Assembly (NCBI GenBank): GCA_947493335.1
Contig: CANLQO010000002.1
Span: 186,001-250,000 of the forward strand
Reading direction: 5' to 3'
DNA length: 64,000 nucleotides
Source: an uncultured Paracoccaceae bacterium
Lineage (GTDB): Bacteria; Pseudomonadota; Alphaproteobacteria; Rhodobacterales; Rhodobacteraceae
Part shown: one piece after another, positions 16,887-25,741 of the stretch
How positions within the stretch are numbered: position 1 is the first letter of the stretch
How the letters are laid out: each line of letters opens with the position of its first letter
The notes under the pieces: generated by a model
Database searches by the model: none
Told to the model about the DNA's origin: nothing
The model's input: the letters and a program-made list of their open reading frames with translations, nothing else
Program-made: the position numbers and the translations under genes

Positions 16887-17867
16887 ATGGAAGCACAATT
16901 TTCACGTCGCAAGCTGCTGACCCCACCGGAGCTGCGGGCACTGACTGCGCGGTCGGACACCAAGGGCTGGCAGCAAATGGGCAGTTTTCTGGTGGCAATC
17001 GCGGTGGCAGCTGGACTGCATGCGTGGGCGATGGGGACATGGTGGGTTCTTCTGACGGGGTTCGCGCTGGGCGTGCTGCTGAATTTCACCTACGCGGGCC
17101 AGCATGAATTGAGCCATGCGACCGTTTTCGAAAACCGCAAGCTGAATACGTTTTGGGGCCGGGTGATCGGGTTCATCCAGATTTTCCCACGCGACTACGA
17201 TCAGGTCATGCATTTCGCCCACCACCAATATACGCAGGATTGGGAGCGGGACGGCGAATTGGTGCGCGAGCCTTATACGCTCACCACCTATCTTTTGTGG
17301 CTCAGCGGGATCACCTATTGGCGCAATCGCGTGTTCGGTGTTATCCGCCGTGCCCGTGGCGTGATTGTGGAACCCTTTATCCGGGCCGAGGAAGAGGCAA
17401 AAGTGATCCGCGAAAGCCGCCTGCATGTGTTGGGCTATGCGGTGATCGCGCTGGTGGCGCTGCTGGCCGGGTCGTGGTGGCCGCTGACCTTCTGGCTGTT
17501 GCCCATGGTGCTGACCAAGCCGGTGCATCAACTGCAAAACACCATCGAACATCTGGGGCTAAGCCACGAAAGTGACATTCTCGAGAACACCCGCAGTACC
17601 CGTGCCGGGCCATTCATCAAGTGGCTGTGCTGGCAGATGCCCTATCACACGGCGCACCACACCTTTCCAGCGGTGCCGTTCTGGAAGCTGCACGAGCTGA
17701 ACGCCAAGATCGAGGCGCAGGCGGGCGAGGTGCACCGCATGGGCTGGATCGAGTTTCAGATCGAGGTCATCAAGAAACTACGTGCCAAGGACGAAAGCCA
17801 ATACCCGATGGATGAAGTCTGGATCGTGCCTGCGTCCGGTGGGCGTACGATGCGTGTTGAGGCCTGA
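16887..17867 (+). CDS. Membrane fatty-acid desaturase-like di-iron enzyme
   Basis: 326 residues from the ATG at 16887, chosen for the strong AGGAGG site ahead of it. It carries the three histidine boxes of membrane di-iron desaturases/hydroxylases: HELSH, HFAHH and HTAHH, plus an extra EHLGLSH, with hydrophobic segments between them (about residues 30-65 and 170-210). Box spacing fits the fatty-acid desaturase superfamily, which also includes hydroxylases and ketolases, so the acyl or other substrate is uncertain. The next gene, a TIM-barrel protein, begins three bases after its stop and is probably co-transcribed. Confidence 0.82.
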   Translation: MEAQFSRRKLLTPPELRALTARSDTKGWQQMGSFLVAIAVAAGLHAWAMGTWWVLLTGFALGVLLNFTYAGQHELSHATVFENRKLNTFWGRVIGFIQIFPRDYDQVMHFAHHQYTQDWERDGELVREPYTLTTYLLWLSGITYWRNRVFGVIRRARGVIVEPFIRAEEEAKVIRESRLHVLGYAVIALVALLAGSWWPLTFWLLPMVLTKPVHQLQNTIEHLGLSHESDILENTRSTRAGPFIKWLCWQMPYHTAHHTFPAVPFWKLHELNAKIEAQAGEVHRMGWIEFQIEVIKKLRAKDESQYPMDEVWIVPASGGRTMRVEA

Positions 17868-17869
17868 TT

Positions 17870-18718
17870 ATGAGCCGCCGCTTGCAGGTCTATACGTCGC
17901 TCTGGGCGATGCAACCGCACGATCAGAGCGGTGTGAAACTGCCCTATGATCAGGTCTGTGAAATGGTAGCAGGCGCAGGCTTTGACGGGATGGCGATTGA
18001 TCTCGGTGCGGCAGATGTGGCCGTGGCCCATCAGGTCCGCCCACACATGGAGGCGCAGAACCTCACCCCGCTGATCGTGGCCTTTCCCACAACCATCGAG
18101 AGTATGGACGACACACTGCGCATGGCGCAGGACTTTGGCGCACCCTTTGTCGATATCATCGGGCAGGTGATGCCAATCGCCCTCGACGACATGGTGCCTG
18201 TCATTGAGACCTGGATCGAGATGGCCGATCAGATCGGCGTTCTGGTGCAATTCGAGACTCATCGCAATTGTATCACCAACGACCTCTTTACAACGCTGCA
18301 ACTGCTTGACCGCATCCCGCAGATGCGAATTTGCGCTGATCTCAGCCATTATGTGGTCGACCGCGAATTCTGGTTTCCTCTGTCCGATCACGACATGGCG
18401 CTGATCAGCCGTGTTTTGCAGCGGTCCGATAGCTTTCAGGGTCGTGTCGCCAGCCGCCAGCAAATCCAGCTGCAACTGGGTTTCCCTCAACACCAGAAGT
18501 GGGTGGACCTTTTCAAAGGCTGGTGGCGCGAGGGACTGGCCGATTGGCGTGCCCGCAATGCCACCGGCGACTGCATCTTTGTTTGCGAACTCGGGCCGCC
18601 GGAATACGCGATGACCGGCTCGGACGGCCGCGAAATGTCAAATCGCTGGGAAGAGGCGCAGGTGATCAAGGGCTGGGTTCAGGACATCTGGGAAGAGCTT
18701 GGCGGCGATGATCCCTGA
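17870..18718 (+). CDS. Sugar-phosphate isomerase/epimerase-like (AP endonuclease 2 fold) TIM barrel
   Basis: 282 residues of xylose-isomerase-like TIM-barrel sequence. Putative metal ligands fall in FETH (about residue 128), ADLSH (about 160) and CELGPP near the C-terminus, in the order expected for this superfamily. It begins with RRLQVYTSLWAM and has no signal peptide. The immediate coupling to a membrane di-iron enzyme (three-base gap) implies a shared pathway in which the oxidised product or a sugar head-group is isomerised, but the substrate cannot be read from sequence. Confidence 0.75.
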   Translation: MSRRLQVYTSLWAMQPHDQSGVKLPYDQVCEMVAGAGFDGMAIDLGAADVAVAHQVRPHMEAQNLTPLIVAFPTTIESMDDTLRMAQDFGAPFVDIIGQVMPIALDDMVPVIETWIEMADQIGVLVQFETHRNCITNDLFTTLQLLDRIPQMRICADLSHYVVDREFWFPLSDHDMALISRVLQRSDSFQGRVASRQQIQLQLGFPQHQKWVDLFKGWWREGLADWRARNATGDCIFVCELGPPEYAMTGSDGREMSNRWEEAQVIKGWVQDIWEELGGDDP

Positions 18719-18763
18719 CAAACACATTGATCCGGGGGGCATTTTCCCCATATTGGTAGGGAT

Positions 18764-19195
18764 ATGAGCGATTTGGTCCTAACAGATGACAAGACGCGCC
18801 GGGGTGCGGCCTGGCTCGCAACCGCCGATCTGCGCCCGACGCGGCAGCGCGTGACGTTGGCCGCCTTGCTGGTGGGCGACGGTCAGGACCGCCACGTGAC
18901 AGCCGAGGGACTTTTTGACGCTGCCACGCGTACTGACGAAAAAGTCTCGCTTGCGACGGTCTACAACACGCTGCGGGCCTTTTGCGACGCGGGTCTTGTG
19001 CGCGAGATCACGGTCGACGGCTCCAAAAGCTACTTTGATACAAACATGACCGATCACCCGCATTTCTATTGGGAAGACACCGCAGAGCTGACGGATGCTC
19101 CGGCAGATCAGCTCGAAATCGGCCGTTTGCCCGGTGCGCCTGCGGGCGCAGAGATTGCCAGCGTTGATGTCGTGATCCGGCTGCGCCGCACCTGA
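18764..19195 (+). CDS. irr: Fur-family regulator, Irr-like
   Basis: 143 residues with the Fur winged helix (LRPTRQRVTLAALLV, then VSLATVYNTLRAFCDAGLVREI) and a short dimer domain with HPH at residues 98-100 in TDHPHFYWED. The CxxC zinc pairs of true Fur/Zur are absent, which fits Irr, the haem-responsive iron regulator of alphaproteobacteria; the classical HHH haem motif is reduced to HPH here. Irr represses or activates iron and haem genes under low iron. In relatives irr is often near fabA; here four genes separate them. Alternative: a Fur-like regulator of another specificity. Confidence 0.75.
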   Translation: MSDLVLTDDKTRRGAAWLATADLRPTRQRVTLAALLVGDGQDRHVTAEGLFDAATRTDEKVSLATVYNTLRAFCDAGLVREITVDGSKSYFDTNMTDHPHFYWEDTAELTDAPADQLEIGRLPGAPAGAEIASVDVVIRLRRT

Positions 19196-19277
19196 AAACC
19201 TAAATCCGGTTAAGTTTGTTAACGCCCTTGGGCCAAAAGTTAACGGATTATTTACCACTTCTGCCTGAAATTGAGAC

Positions 19278-19751
19278 ATGTCTCGGTTTCAGCCTCTCAT
19301 CGTGCCCGGTGCGACATTCTTCTTTACTGTGCGGTTGCAGGATCCAAACGCGAAACTGTTGACCACACAGATTGATCTTCTGCGGCTTGCGATGCGGGCC
19401 TGTAGACAGGTCGCACCCTTTCACATCGGGGCAACGGTGGTCTTGCCGAACCGACTGCACACAATCTGGACATTGCCGCCCGAAGACCTCAACTATGCCA
19501 AACGCTGGAAGATGATCAAAACCACGTTCTCGCGGCATGCGCGCCTGCCCCGTGGGGCAAAAACCGCAGGGCTTTGGCAGCGTCGGTATTGGGAATGTCC
19601 GATCAACACGCCCGCCGATATGGCACTATATCAAGGTGTGATCCGGCAAGCAGCTGTTGATGATGGACTTGTAAAACGGGCAGAGGATTGGCCATTTTGC
19701 ACGATCCCTCTCAACCCAGATCAGGCCTCCAAACTGGATACCGCCGCCTAG
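19278..19751 (+). CDS. REP-associated (Y1/HUH) transposase-like protein, altered active site
   Basis: 157 residues with the RAYT layout: FFFTVRL near the start, IGATVVLPNRLHTIWTLP in place of the family's VMPNHVHLLW, GLWQRRYWECPI, and ADMALYQGVIRQAAVDDGLVKRAEDWPF in place of YIHYNPVKHGLV..PEDWPW. The HUH metal motif is degraded: residue 59 is Arg where the first His is expected, with only His61 left. Tyr118 is near the expected nucleophile position. No REP palindromes or other IS ends are seen next to it. It is a single intact gene, so it may be domesticated or inactive. Confidence 0.8.
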   Translation: MSRFQPLIVPGATFFFTVRLQDPNAKLLTTQIDLLRLAMRACRQVAPFHIGATVVLPNRLHTIWTLPPEDLNYAKRWKMIKTTFSRHARLPRGAKTAGLWQRRYWECPINTPADMALYQGVIRQAAVDDGLVKRAEDWPFCTIPLNPDQASKLDTAA

Positions 19752-19755
19752 GCTG

Positions 19756-20619
19756 TCAGAACCACTGCCCCGGCTCCATCAATCCAAGATCCATCAGCTG
19801 CTGCGAATGCCAGGCAAACGCCGTCGAATTGCGCCAGCGAAAACTGTTGATCTGATACCCGCTCCCGGGATTGCGTTTGAGCGCCTTAGCCGTGCGGAAC
19901 GAGCAGATGGCCGCAGTCATGGAATGGTGCCATGGACAGGCATAGGTGTTGTATTCGAGCTCATTAAAGGTGTGATCTGGCTGCAGCGTCAGCCCCTGCT
20001 TGGCGCGAAACAACCCGATCCGGTCAATCCGGCGACGCTTCCAAGGCACATGTTCTTCATACCGCCAACGCAGGCCGCCAAAGAAATCCAATTGCCGTTC
20101 CTGCACATTGCCGCGATTGTCCTTGCGCGCCAGCGCATAATAGCCTGACTTGTCCAGATGCGCGTCTTCAAGCGACACCGCATTGGGATGCGCATCCAGA
20201 TCGCCTGCGTAAAGGTCAACCACATAGGTCAGCATTGCATCGCGTCGTTCTTCTGCGGCAAAGGCCAGCATCTCGCCGACGGTGCGGTGTTCGCAGAACG
20301 GAAAGAACAGATATTCGCTGTTGTAGCCGTAATAAATCCAACGCCCCGGGGCGGATTTGATGACAGCATTAACCGCCATTTCCAGCGCCGCGTCGGTCAG
20401 CATGTCGTGGTGGACGCGCGCCACTTGATCGGTCAACTCTTCGCTGAGCGTGATGTCCGCGGCCCCAAACACAACGACTGCCCCAAAGCCACAATCAAGA
20501 TGGTGTCGGACGGTGCTGTCAGCCTCGACCTCGTCTTCCAGCAGGATCAGCGCAATGGGCCCTTTGCCAAGGGCGGTTTTGGCGTCACGGGTCAGGGCCT
20601 GAAGGCTGTCATAGATCAT
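19756..20619 (-). CDS. Conserved protein of unknown function, weak glycosyltransferase resemblance
   Basis: 287 residues from the ATG at 20619; an ATG at 20712 would add 31 residues with a badly placed GAGGGG. The protein is soluble and rich in aromatic residues and His ([57 protein letters not shown]). The first 60 residues ([32 protein letters not shown]) resemble the start of family-2 glycosyltransferases that describe a visitor nucleotide fold, but no clear DxD is seen. It is divergent from miaB. I do not recognise the family with certainty. Confidence 0.6.
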   Translation of the reverse strand: MIYDSLQALTRDAKTALGKGPIALILLEDEVEADSTVRHHLDCGFGAVVVFGAADITLSEELTDQVARVHHDMLTDAALEMAVNAVIKSAPGRWIYYGYNSEYLFFPFCEHRTVGEMLAFAAEERRDAMLTYVVDLYAGDLDAHPNAVSLEDAHLDKSGYYALARKDNRGNVQERQLDFFGGLRWRYEEHVPWKRRRIDRIGLFRAKQGLTLQPDHTFNELEYNTYACPWHHSMTAAICSFRTAKALKRNPGSGYQINSFRWRNSTAFAWHSQQLMDLGLMEPGQWF

Positions 20620-20735
20620 CTGCTGTCGTTTGCCTGTCTCTTTGCTGCAAGGTCGCGCGGATCGGGCGTCATTGCAAGTGCGGCCCGGCCCGGATAGAAC
20701 CCGCGCGATCATCCCCTCGCGTAATGGAAAAAACC

Positions 20736-22055
20736 ATGTCCGCCCTTAAGAAACTGTTTATCAAGACCTACGGCTGTCAAATGAACGTCTATGACAGCGA
20801 ACGCATGTCAGAGGCGCTTGGCGGGCAGGGCTATGTCGAAACGCAGACGCCCGACGATGCGGATATGATCCTGCTTAATACCTGCCACATCCGCGAGAAA
20901 GCTGCGGAAAAGGTTTATTCCGAACTGGGCCGATTCAAGGGGCTGAAGGCGGAAAAACCGGACCTCAAAATTGGCGTCGCCGGCTGCGTCGCACAGGCCG
21001 AGGGCGAAGAGATCATGCGCCGCCAGCCGCTGGTTGATCTTGTCGTTGGCCCGCAAAGCTACCACCGCCTGCCCGCAATGGAAGAAGCCGTGGCCAAGGG
21101 GCAAAAAGCGCTCGACACCGATTTCCCAGAAGACGACAAATTCGACACCCTCAAGACACGAGCCAAGGCCAAGCGCGGCCCGACCGCCTTTCTGACGGTG
21201 CAGGAAGGCTGCGACAAGTTCTGCGCCTTTTGCGTCGTCCCCTATACCCGCGGGGCAGAGGTCAGCCGCCCCGCTGACCGCGTCATCCGCGAGGCGCAAG
21301 AACTGGTCGAGGCCGGGGTGAAAGAGATCACGCTTTTGGGCCAGAACGTGAATGCCTATCACGGACACCCGCAAGGCCTTGCTGGTCTGATCTGGGCACT
21401 GGATAAAGTCGACGGGTTGGAGCGTATCCGCTTTACCACCAGTCACCCCAACGACATGGATGACGCGCTGATCGAGGCGCATGGCACCTGCGACAAGCTG
21501 ATGCCGTATCTGCATTTGCCGGTCCAATCAGGTTCTGACCGTATCCTCAAGGCGATGAACCGCAAGCATACCGGCGAAAGCTATATCCGACTCATCGAAC
21601 GCATCCGTGCTGCACGACCCGATATCCTCTTGTCGGGCGACTTTATCGTGGGCTTTCCGGGTGAAACCGATCAGGACTTTGCTAACACCATGGCGCTGAT
21701 CGAAGAGGTGCAATATGGGCAGGCCTATTCCTTCAAATACTCCACCCGCCCGGGCACGCCTGCAGCAGAGAAGCCACAATTGCCAGAGGACGTGATGAAC
21801 GCACGTCTCCAGGATTTGCAGGCCCTCTTGCGGTCGCAGCAGCAAGCAATTCAGGCGACGATGGTGGGGCGCGATGTGAAGGTCCTGTTTGAAAAAGCCG
21901 GGCGCGAACCGGGGCAAATGATTGGAAAATCGGATTATTTGCACGCGGTCTATGCAGAGGCACCGTCCAGTGTTTTGGGTCAGGTCATCCCGGTTAGAAT
22001 CACGCAAACCAGCCCAAACTCCCTTAAAGGCGAGATTTTGGCGGCCGCAGGCTAA
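20736..22055 (+). CDS. miaB: tRNA-2-methylthio-N6-dimethylallyladenosine synthase MiaB
   Basis: 439 residues from the ATG at 20736; an ATG four codons earlier is equally in frame. Domain order is canonical: an N-terminal UPF0004 domain ([32 protein letters not shown]) holding the auxiliary cluster cysteines, the radical-SAM CxxxCxxC in [17 protein letters not shown], and a C-terminal TRAM domain from about residue 370. It methylthiolates i6A37 in tRNAs reading UNN codons using two 4Fe-4S clusters. The MtaB paralogue that acts on t6A37 is at 57.9-59.2 kb. Confidence 0.97.
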   Translation: MSALKKLFIKTYGCQMNVYDSERMSEALGGQGYVETQTPDDADMILLNTCHIREKAAEKVYSELGRFKGLKAEKPDLKIGVAGCVAQAEGEEIMRRQPLVDLVVGPQSYHRLPAMEEAVAKGQKALDTDFPEDDKFDTLKTRAKAKRGPTAFLTVQEGCDKFCAFCVVPYTRGAEVSRPADRVIREAQELVEAGVKEITLLGQNVNAYHGHPQGLAGLIWALDKVDGLERIRFTTSHPNDMDDALIEAHGTCDKLMPYLHLPVQSGSDRILKAMNRKHTGESYIRLIERIRAARPDILLSGDFIVGFPGETDQDFANTMALIEEVQYGQAYSFKYSTRPGTPAAEKPQLPEDVMNARLQDLQALLRSQQQAIQATMVGRDVKVLFEKAGREPGQMIGKSDYLHAVYAEAPSSVLGQVIPVRITQTSPNSLKGEILAAAG

Positions 22056-22224
22056 ATCCAGCCATATTGCCGCATTTCTGCTCGAATTTCCTGCCCTTAG
22101 GTCACCCAATTCCGCCGATCGAGCAAAACTGTTGCCGGTTTGGACACAATATATGGTAAATATGTCTTTTCTCGGGCATAGACCTTGCTAAAGTTACGCT
22201 AAGATTGCTGTGTGGGACATAACC

Positions 22225-22245
22225 GCGCGCCCGCTCACGGCGCGC
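22225..22245 (+). other. GC-rich hairpin in the leader of the OmpA-like gene
   Basis: GCGCGCC (22225-22231) and GGCGCGC (22239-22245) can form a 7-bp stem with a seven-base loop, ending 25 bases before the GTG start of the OmpA-like gene. No T-run follows. The 215-bp gap after miaB holds nothing else recognisable apart from AT-rich promoter-like sequence around 22140-22165. Confidence 0.4.
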
Positions 22246-22270
22246 CAAGAGACATCAAGGGGTAAATGCC

Positions 22271-22831
22271 GTGGCATTATCGTTTCAAAAAGCAAAGTCG
22301 GCGCTGGCAGCCGCACTCGTGCTGGGCATGGTCGGGGGACCTGCCATAGCGCAGGAACAGCGCGTCATTCAGGGCGAAGAATACACACCAACCATCTGGA
22401 TCGACCCCGATGGGTGTGAACACTGGGTCATGGACGACGGCTTTGAAGGCTTCATGTCACCGCACCGCAAGCGCGATGGTAGCCCGGTCTGCCACCGCAC
22501 CGAAATCTGCGGCGTGATCCCAACCGATACGCTCTTTGCAAATGATGAACCTTGGATCCCTGCGCACGCGAAGGCGCAGCTGATGGACTTCTTCAATCAG
22601 GCGGATGCCTTTGGTTTCCTGATCTATGGCCACACGGACGCCAACGCGTCGGATGAATACAACATGCGTCTGTCTGAGCGTCGCGCCAACATGGTGGCAG
22701 GCATTGCACAGGCGGCTGGTAAGCGCGTTGTGGATGTGCGCGGCTTTGGTGAGCGCCGCCCCCGGGCGGCCGGAAACTCGGCAGCTGCCTACGCGCAGAA
22801 CCGCCGCGTTGAAATCTACTGTGTGAAATAA
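22271..22831 (+). CDS. Exported OmpA-like protein with an N-terminal Cys/Trp motif
   Basis: 186 residues from a GTG at 22271. A signal peptide ends near AIAQ (residue 28). Residues 42-74 hold the motif IWIDPDGCEHWVMDDGFEG...DGSPVC with Cys49 and Cys74; Cys80 follows. From about residue 105 it is an OmpA-C domain (GHTDANASDEYNMRLSERRANMVAGIA, RGFGERRPRA, NRRVEIYC) that binds peptidoglycan non-covalently. The next gene encodes a lipoprotein with the same 33-residue motif and the same 25-residue Cys spacing, so the two products probably work together at the outer membrane or cell wall. Confidence 0.85.
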   Translation: MALSFQKAKSALAAALVLGMVGGPAIAQEQRVIQGEEYTPTIWIDPDGCEHWVMDDGFEGFMSPHRKRDGSPVCHRTEICGVIPTDTLFANDEPWIPAHAKAQLMDFFNQADAFGFLIYGHTDANASDEYNMRLSERRANMVAGIAQAAGKRVVDVRGFGERRPRAAGNSAAAYAQNRRVEIYCVK

Positions 22832-22842
22832 GGAGCGGCACG

Positions 22843-23178
22843 ATGAACGCATTCAAAATCTCCGCCCTTCTGGTTGCTGGCCTCTCCGTTTCGGGTTGTG
22901 CCGGTGCAATTGGCGCACTGGGTATCGAAGGTGGCAACCGTACCGGGGCCGAGCGCTTTGTTGACGCTGGCACCGACGCCAAGAACCTTTCCACGCTGGT
23001 GGCAGGTATCTGGGTTGACCCCAACGGCTGTGACCACTGGATCATTGATGACGGGATCGAGGGTTACCTGTCCGAACGCCTGACACCCGATGGCCGCCCT
23101 GTCTGTTCCGGCATTGCGCCGCCGAACACAGCGACCGGCCCCTTCCGTCAGGGCACAAACATTCCTGACCCACTCTAA
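22843..23178 (+). CDS. Small lipoprotein sharing the Cys/Trp motif of the OmpA-like protein
   Basis: 111 residues with a lipoprotein signal (LVAGLSVSGC, lipid-modified Cys19). After a glycine-rich linker comes IWVDPNGCDHWIIDDGIEGYLS...DGRPVC (residues 56-88; Cys63 and Cys88), which matches the preceding protein's motif almost residue for residue. The rest is a Pro/Thr-rich tail. The gene starts 11 bases after the OmpA-like stop and both are closed by a strong terminator, so they form a two-gene operon. Function unknown; a disulfide between the two cysteines is plausible in the periplasm. Confidence 0.85.
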   Translation: MNAFKISALLVAGLSVSGCAGAIGALGIEGGNRTGAERFVDAGTDAKNLSTLVAGIWVDPNGCDHWIIDDGIEGYLSERLTPDGRPVCSGIAPPNTATGPFRQGTNIPDPL

Positions 23179-23199
23179 ACGCGTCGGATTTTGCATCCA

Positions 23200-23233
23200 A
23201 AAGGGTCGCAGCGCCGCGCTGCGGCCCTTTTTT
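23200..23233 (+). terminator. Intrinsic terminator after the OmpA-like/lipoprotein operon
   Basis: AAAGGGTCGCAGC (23200-23212) pairs with GCTGCGGCCCTTT (23218-23230) around a five-base loop, with one T-G wobble, and runs into six T residues (23228-23233). Confidence 0.9.
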
Positions 23234-23327
23234 GTCTCAATATGATGACATTTACCAAGCTGTCCCTTGCACCTCCGACATGGCCTTGCCACCATGGAAT
23301 CAGCCACTTTGCGATGAGGAGAATTGA

Positions 23328-24341
23328 TTGGCGACAACCGCCCTTCCCCCCGCTGACGACATTTCGGAATCCCTGCTGGAATTTCCTGACAATTTCCTGT
23401 TGATCGATTTGTGCGGTGAATACGACCGTAACCTTGCCACCATCGAATCCCAGACCGGCGTCCAGATTCTTCGGCGCGGCAACCAGCTTGCCATTATCGG
23501 CGAGGAATCCCCGCGCAAAGAAGCGATGGATGTGCTCAAAGCGCTCTATCAACGGCTCGAAGCAGGCAAATCGCTGGAGCCCGGCGACATTGACCGGGAA
23601 TTTCGCATGGGCAATCCAGGACCTGAAAACCCCACAGAGCCCGGCGACCAGAAAGAACTGTTCAAAGGGGCCACCGGCGACCGCGTCGAAATCAAGACCC
23701 GCAAAAAGCTGGTCGAGCCGCGGACCGAGGCGCAAAAGGCCTATGTCCGATCCCTTTTTGACAATGAACTGGCCTTTGGCATCGGCCCTGCAGGCACGGG
23801 CAAGACCTATCTGGCCGTCGCTGTCGGCGTGAACATGTTCATAAACGGCCACGTGGACCGGATTATTCTGTCACGCCCAGCCGTCGAGGCGGGCGAAAAG
23901 CTGGGCTATTTGCCCGGTGACATGAAGGACAAGGTCGATCCCTACATGCAGCCACTCTATGACGCGCTGAACGATTTTCTCCCCGGAAAACAAGCGGCTA
24001 AGCTGATCGAGGAAAAGCGGATCGAAATTGCGCCGCTAGCCTTTATGCGCGGGCGGACGCTGTCGAATGCCTTTGTTGTGCTGGACGAGGCACAGAATGC
24101 GACCTCCATGCAGATGAAGATGTTCCTCACACGTCTGGGTGAAGGCTCGCGCATGGTCATCACCGGCGACCGCACCCAGATTGACCTGCCACGCGGCGTA
24201 TCCTCGGGGCTGTGGGACGCAGAGCGGCTGCTCAAGTCGATCCCCAAGATCAGCTTCAACTACTTCACTGCAAAAGACGTCGTGCGTCATCCATTGGTCG
24301 CTGCGATTATCGAAGCCTACGAGGCGGAAGAGGCGAAGTGA
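23328..24341 (+). CDS. phoH: PhoH-family ATPase (YbeZ)
   Basis: 337 residues from a TTG start at 23328, supported by GAGGAG about eight bases upstream and the absence of a suitable ATG. An N-terminal KH-like part (residues 20-110) is followed by the PhoH ATPase: Walker A GPAGTGKT at 153-160, LGYLPGDMKDKVDPYMQPLYD, and Walker B VVLDEAQN, then SRMVITGDRTQIDLP. PhoH/YbeZ partners the endoribonuclease YbeY in ribosome and RNA quality control. ybeY follows with a GTGA overlap, then corC and lnt: a well-conserved order. Confidence 0.95.
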   Translation: MATTALPPADDISESLLEFPDNFLLIDLCGEYDRNLATIESQTGVQILRRGNQLAIIGEESPRKEAMDVLKALYQRLEAGKSLEPGDIDREFRMGNPGPENPTEPGDQKELFKGATGDRVEIKTRKKLVEPRTEAQKAYVRSLFDNELAFGIGPAGTGKTYLAVAVGVNMFINGHVDRIILSRPAVEAGEKLGYLPGDMKDKVDPYMQPLYDALNDFLPGKQAAKLIEEKRIEIAPLAFMRGRTLSNAFVVLDEAQNATSMQMKMFLTRLGEGSRMVITGDRTQIDLPRGVSSGLWDAERLLKSIPKISFNYFTAKDVVRHPLVAAIIEAYEAEEAK

Positions 24342-24829
24342 TCTGCGATTGCATTGTCGAAGATCCCCGGTGGGACAGCATCGACATTGCCCCGCTGACC
24401 GAAAGGGCTGTGGCTGCAGCGCTGCAAGGCGTGGGCCTCACACCCTCCGATTGGGAGGTCAGCCTGATGGCTTGCGATGATGCGCGGATTGCGGCGCTGA
24501 ACGCCGATTTTCGCGGTAAACCGCAGCCGACCAACGTGTTGTCGTGGCCGTCAGAAGAACGTGGCGCTGCGTTAGATGGCGAAACGCCCGCGCCACCTGA
24601 TGCGCAGGACCCGGAGTTGGGCGACATTGCTATCGCCTATGACACCTGCGCGGCAGAGGCCAAAGCCGCAGGCATTTCCATGGAAAATCACACCACACAT
24701 CTGATCGTTCACGCCACATTACACCTTTTGGGCTACGACCATGAGCGTGACGCGGATGCCACCCTGATGGAGGGGTTGGAATCACAGATACTTGGCAATA
24801 TGGGCATCGCTGACCCATATAGGGTTTAG
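24338..24829 (+). CDS. ybeY: Endoribonuclease YbeY (16S rRNA maturation)
   Basis: 163 residues from the GTG at 24338, which overlaps the phoH stop (GTGA). The zinc site HATLHLLGYDHE (H-x3-H-x5-H) defines the family, and PTNVLSWP and LGDIAIAYD precede it as usual. YbeY is a metal-dependent endoribonuclease involved in 3' end maturation of 16S rRNA and late 70S quality control. An insertion of about 20 residues (ERGAALDGETPAPPDAQD) between the two conserved blocks is common in alphaproteobacteria. Confidence 0.95.
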   Translation: MICDCIVEDPRWDSIDIAPLTERAVAAALQGVGLTPSDWEVSLMACDDARIAALNADFRGKPQPTNVLSWPSEERGAALDGETPAPPDAQDPELGDIAIAYDTCAAEAKAAGISMENHTTHLIVHATLHLLGYDHERDADATLMEGLESQILGNMGIADPYRV

Positions 24830-24861
24830 GTTCACATCGAACCGCTAGATGGCTGGAGACA

Positions 24862-25740
24862 ATGAACGACACCAACGACGGATCGTCTAACGCGGCGCAG
24901 CGCGCGCAGGATGATCAAAATGAGGCAGACAGTCGCGGCTTTTTCAGCCGCTTGATTGATGCACTCAATCCCCAAAACGACAGTGATGCACCAGTGGCCG
25001 AAAACGGCCGCGCCGTTCCACAGGCCCCTACACTTGGCCTGCTGAACCTGCGCCGGATGCGGGTTGAGGATGTGATGATCCCCAGCGCCGACATCAAGGC
25101 GACACCGGTCGGCGCAAGTCAGGACGAATTGGTCGAAGTATTTCGCGATTGCGGGCTAACGCGCCTGCCCGTTTTTGATGGCACACTTGATACGCCCATC
25201 GGCTTTGTGAACCTCAAGGATTTCGCTCTGGGGTATGGCTTCAACGGCAAAGGCAAAGACTTTGACCTGCGCGATCTCGTGCGGCCGCTTCTTTTTGTGC
25301 CGCCTTCGATGTCGCTGGGCGTGCTGCTGCAGAAAATGCAGGCCGAACGAACGCATATGGCACTGGTGATCGACGAATACGGCGGCACCGACGGGCTGGT
25401 CACGATCGAGGATCTGATCGAACAGGTCGTCGGCGCGATTGAAGACGAACACGACGTGGATGAGGCGAAGAGCTGGGTGCTGGAAAGTGACGGTTCCTAT
25501 CTGGCTTTGTCCAAAACCGATCTTGAAGATTTCGAAGCCGAGATTGGCATGGCCCTGACCGACCATGACGATATCGACGAGGAAGAGATCGACACGCTGG
25601 GCGGGCTGGTCTTCATGTTGTCTGGCCATGTCCCGGTACGCGGCGAGGTCATTCCACATCCGGCAGGGATAGAATTCGAAGTGCTCGACGCCGATCCGCG
25701 CCGGATTAAGCGCCTGCGGGTGCGGATGCCAAAGGGCTAG
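24862..25740 (+). CDS. corC: CBS-domain protein, CorC/TlyC type
   Basis: 292 residues: an acidic N-terminus, two CBS motifs (about residues 70-190; VEDVMIPSADI, LVIDEYGGTDGLVTIEDLIEQVVGAI) and a C-terminal CorC/HlyC domain (about 205-290) ending in RIKRLRVRMPKG. It lacks the membrane DUF21 part, as in gammaproteobacterial CorC. Once called a hemolysin, the family is tied to Mg/Co efflux and adenine-nucleotide sensing. It lies in the phoH-ybeY-corC-lnt operon, one base before lnt. Confidence 0.92.
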   Translation: MNDTNDGSSNAAQRAQDDQNEADSRGFFSRLIDALNPQNDSDAPVAENGRAVPQAPTLGLLNLRRMRVEDVMIPSADIKATPVGASQDELVEVFRDCGLTRLPVFDGTLDTPIGFVNLKDFALGYGFNGKGKDFDLRDLVRPLLFVPPSMSLGVLLQKMQAERTHMALVIDEYGGTDGLVTIEDLIEQVVGAIEDEHDVDEAKSWVLESDGSYLALSKTDLEDFEAEIGMALTDHDDIDEEEIDTLGGLVFMLSGHVPVRGEVIPHPAGIEFEVLDADPRRIKRLRVRMPKG

Positions 25741-25741
25741 G

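Noticed and set aside
19201-19262. TTAA-rich repeats (possible CtrA boxes) between irr and the Y1-like gene
   Set aside because: Spacings are five, six or fourteen rather than the seven bases of a CtrA site; AT-rich intergenic sequence explains it.
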